From assembly GCA_018857735.1 (NCBI GenBank), contig JABMCL010002342.1, forward strand, positions 387,501-451,500: a DNA stretch of 64,000 nt, given 5' to 3'. This document shows positions 63,406 to 64,000 of the stretch, piece after piece. Below the pieces are notes generated by a model that saw only the letters and a program-made list of their open reading frames with translations, was not told where the DNA came from and made no database searches. Numbering within the stretch: position 1 is the first letter of the stretch; each line of letters opens with the position of its first letter. The translations under genes and the position numbers were made by a program. The stretch is from Alviniconcha marisindica. Taxonomy: Eukaryota > Mollusca > Gastropoda > Provannidae.

Positions 63406-64000
63406 GCAAAACCCTTAATTTAGAATAGGGCGATTGATTCTTGATATTTAGTTGCCAGCCATGAAGGAGCAGTCAATGATTTGCCTTCAAAGAACCAATT
63501 AGGGCCATTGTCATCCAGAAAAATATTAGAAGGTCTTTCACAAAAATATAAGGGCCATACACTGGCAAAGCTTCTAGGCCAGGTATAGAAGAGGATGACT
63601 GAGTATTAATATTTAACTGCCCTGTCATCCACAGGGTGAGTAAAACACAATCATTAAAATCTCTCACAACCCCTCAGTTTAGTCTAGCGTCTACACCATT
63701 TGGCCACTGCCTCAGGTTACTAACAAAAACATGGGACACTGCAACATCTTCCAATCTGTTCAAATCAAACAAGCCAGTACCTGGAGTATGAGGAACAAGA
63801 GAAGAAACCAAAGCATCCAAATGGCATTCTCCCATACTCCTGAGCATTCATGCCACTGCTCATCGAAAAAAAGTTGGCTGCAGTGCTCAGTAACCAAGCG
63901 CAACGGTCGGAGTTGAGTTCATCCACAGCATAAAATCACCACTAGAACCAGAAGTGGTGCGCAGCTGTGTGGTAATCCATGACATGTTTTCCTTCTTTTT

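Larger units (their letters stand above)
59053..64000 (-). other. RP2: RP2 first intron or upstream region
   Basis: No minus-strand exon encoding a Met-Gly-Cys start or a segment ending in Ser-Trp was found, so this is probably intron. It carries the repeats listed below; 61040-62215 and 63406-64000 are AT-rich with short ATATAT runs and nothing else recognised. Confidence 0.6.

Overview
The window looks like animal nuclear DNA, most likely from a mollusc (probably a gastropod). The two recognisable genes are split by GT-AG introns. The rest is dominated by long CA/TG and CT microsatellites, minisatellites, tRNA-derived SINEs and 5'-truncated LINE fragments. Nothing bacterial, viral or plasmid-like was seen. 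The mollusc assignment rests on the general look of the dispersed repeats and is an inference.

Only two protein-coding genes can be supported, and they point towards each other. On the plus strand, three exons (2567-2773, 3942-4030, 5414-5688) join in phase to encode most of protein phosphatase 1 regulatory subunit 2 (inhibitor-2, PPP1R2). Its first coding exon lies upstream of the window. On the minus strand, nine exons between 59052 and 40871 join in phase to encode nearly all of XRP2 (RP2), the TBCC-domain GTPase-activating protein for ARL2/ARL3. Only the short N-terminal exon, which normally carries the lipidated Met-Gly-Cys start, is missing and should lie beyond position 64000.

Layout: 1-2566 is upstream intron with a 21-bp minisatellite; 2567-5688 is PPP1R2; 5689 to about 20150 is non-coding and T-rich on the plus strand, possibly a very long 3' UTR ending at a good polyadenylation signal at 20146. 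From about 20.4 to 40.87 kb the sequence is non-coding and mostly A-rich on the plus strand, holding minisatellites, SINEs and LINE debris downstream of RP2. From 40.87 to 59.05 kb are the RP2 exons and introns. From 59.05 to 64 kb is the first RP2 intron, or its upstream region, with more repeats.

The most unusual structures are two tandem arrays directly upstream of two successive RP2 exons. Their units copy the 3' splice site and the first coding bases of the adjacent exon (42757-42999 and 43573-44105), and the second array also carries a perfect 11-bp hairpin in most units. Other points of interest are dispersed short modules that have turned into local satellites, a SINE inserted inside a 39-bp minisatellite, an inverted pair of short repeats, and an apparent strand-composition switch between the two convergent genes. 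The two genes have unrelated functions (PP1 control; ARL3-dependent trafficking of lipidated proteins), and nothing indicates that they work together beyond being neighbours.
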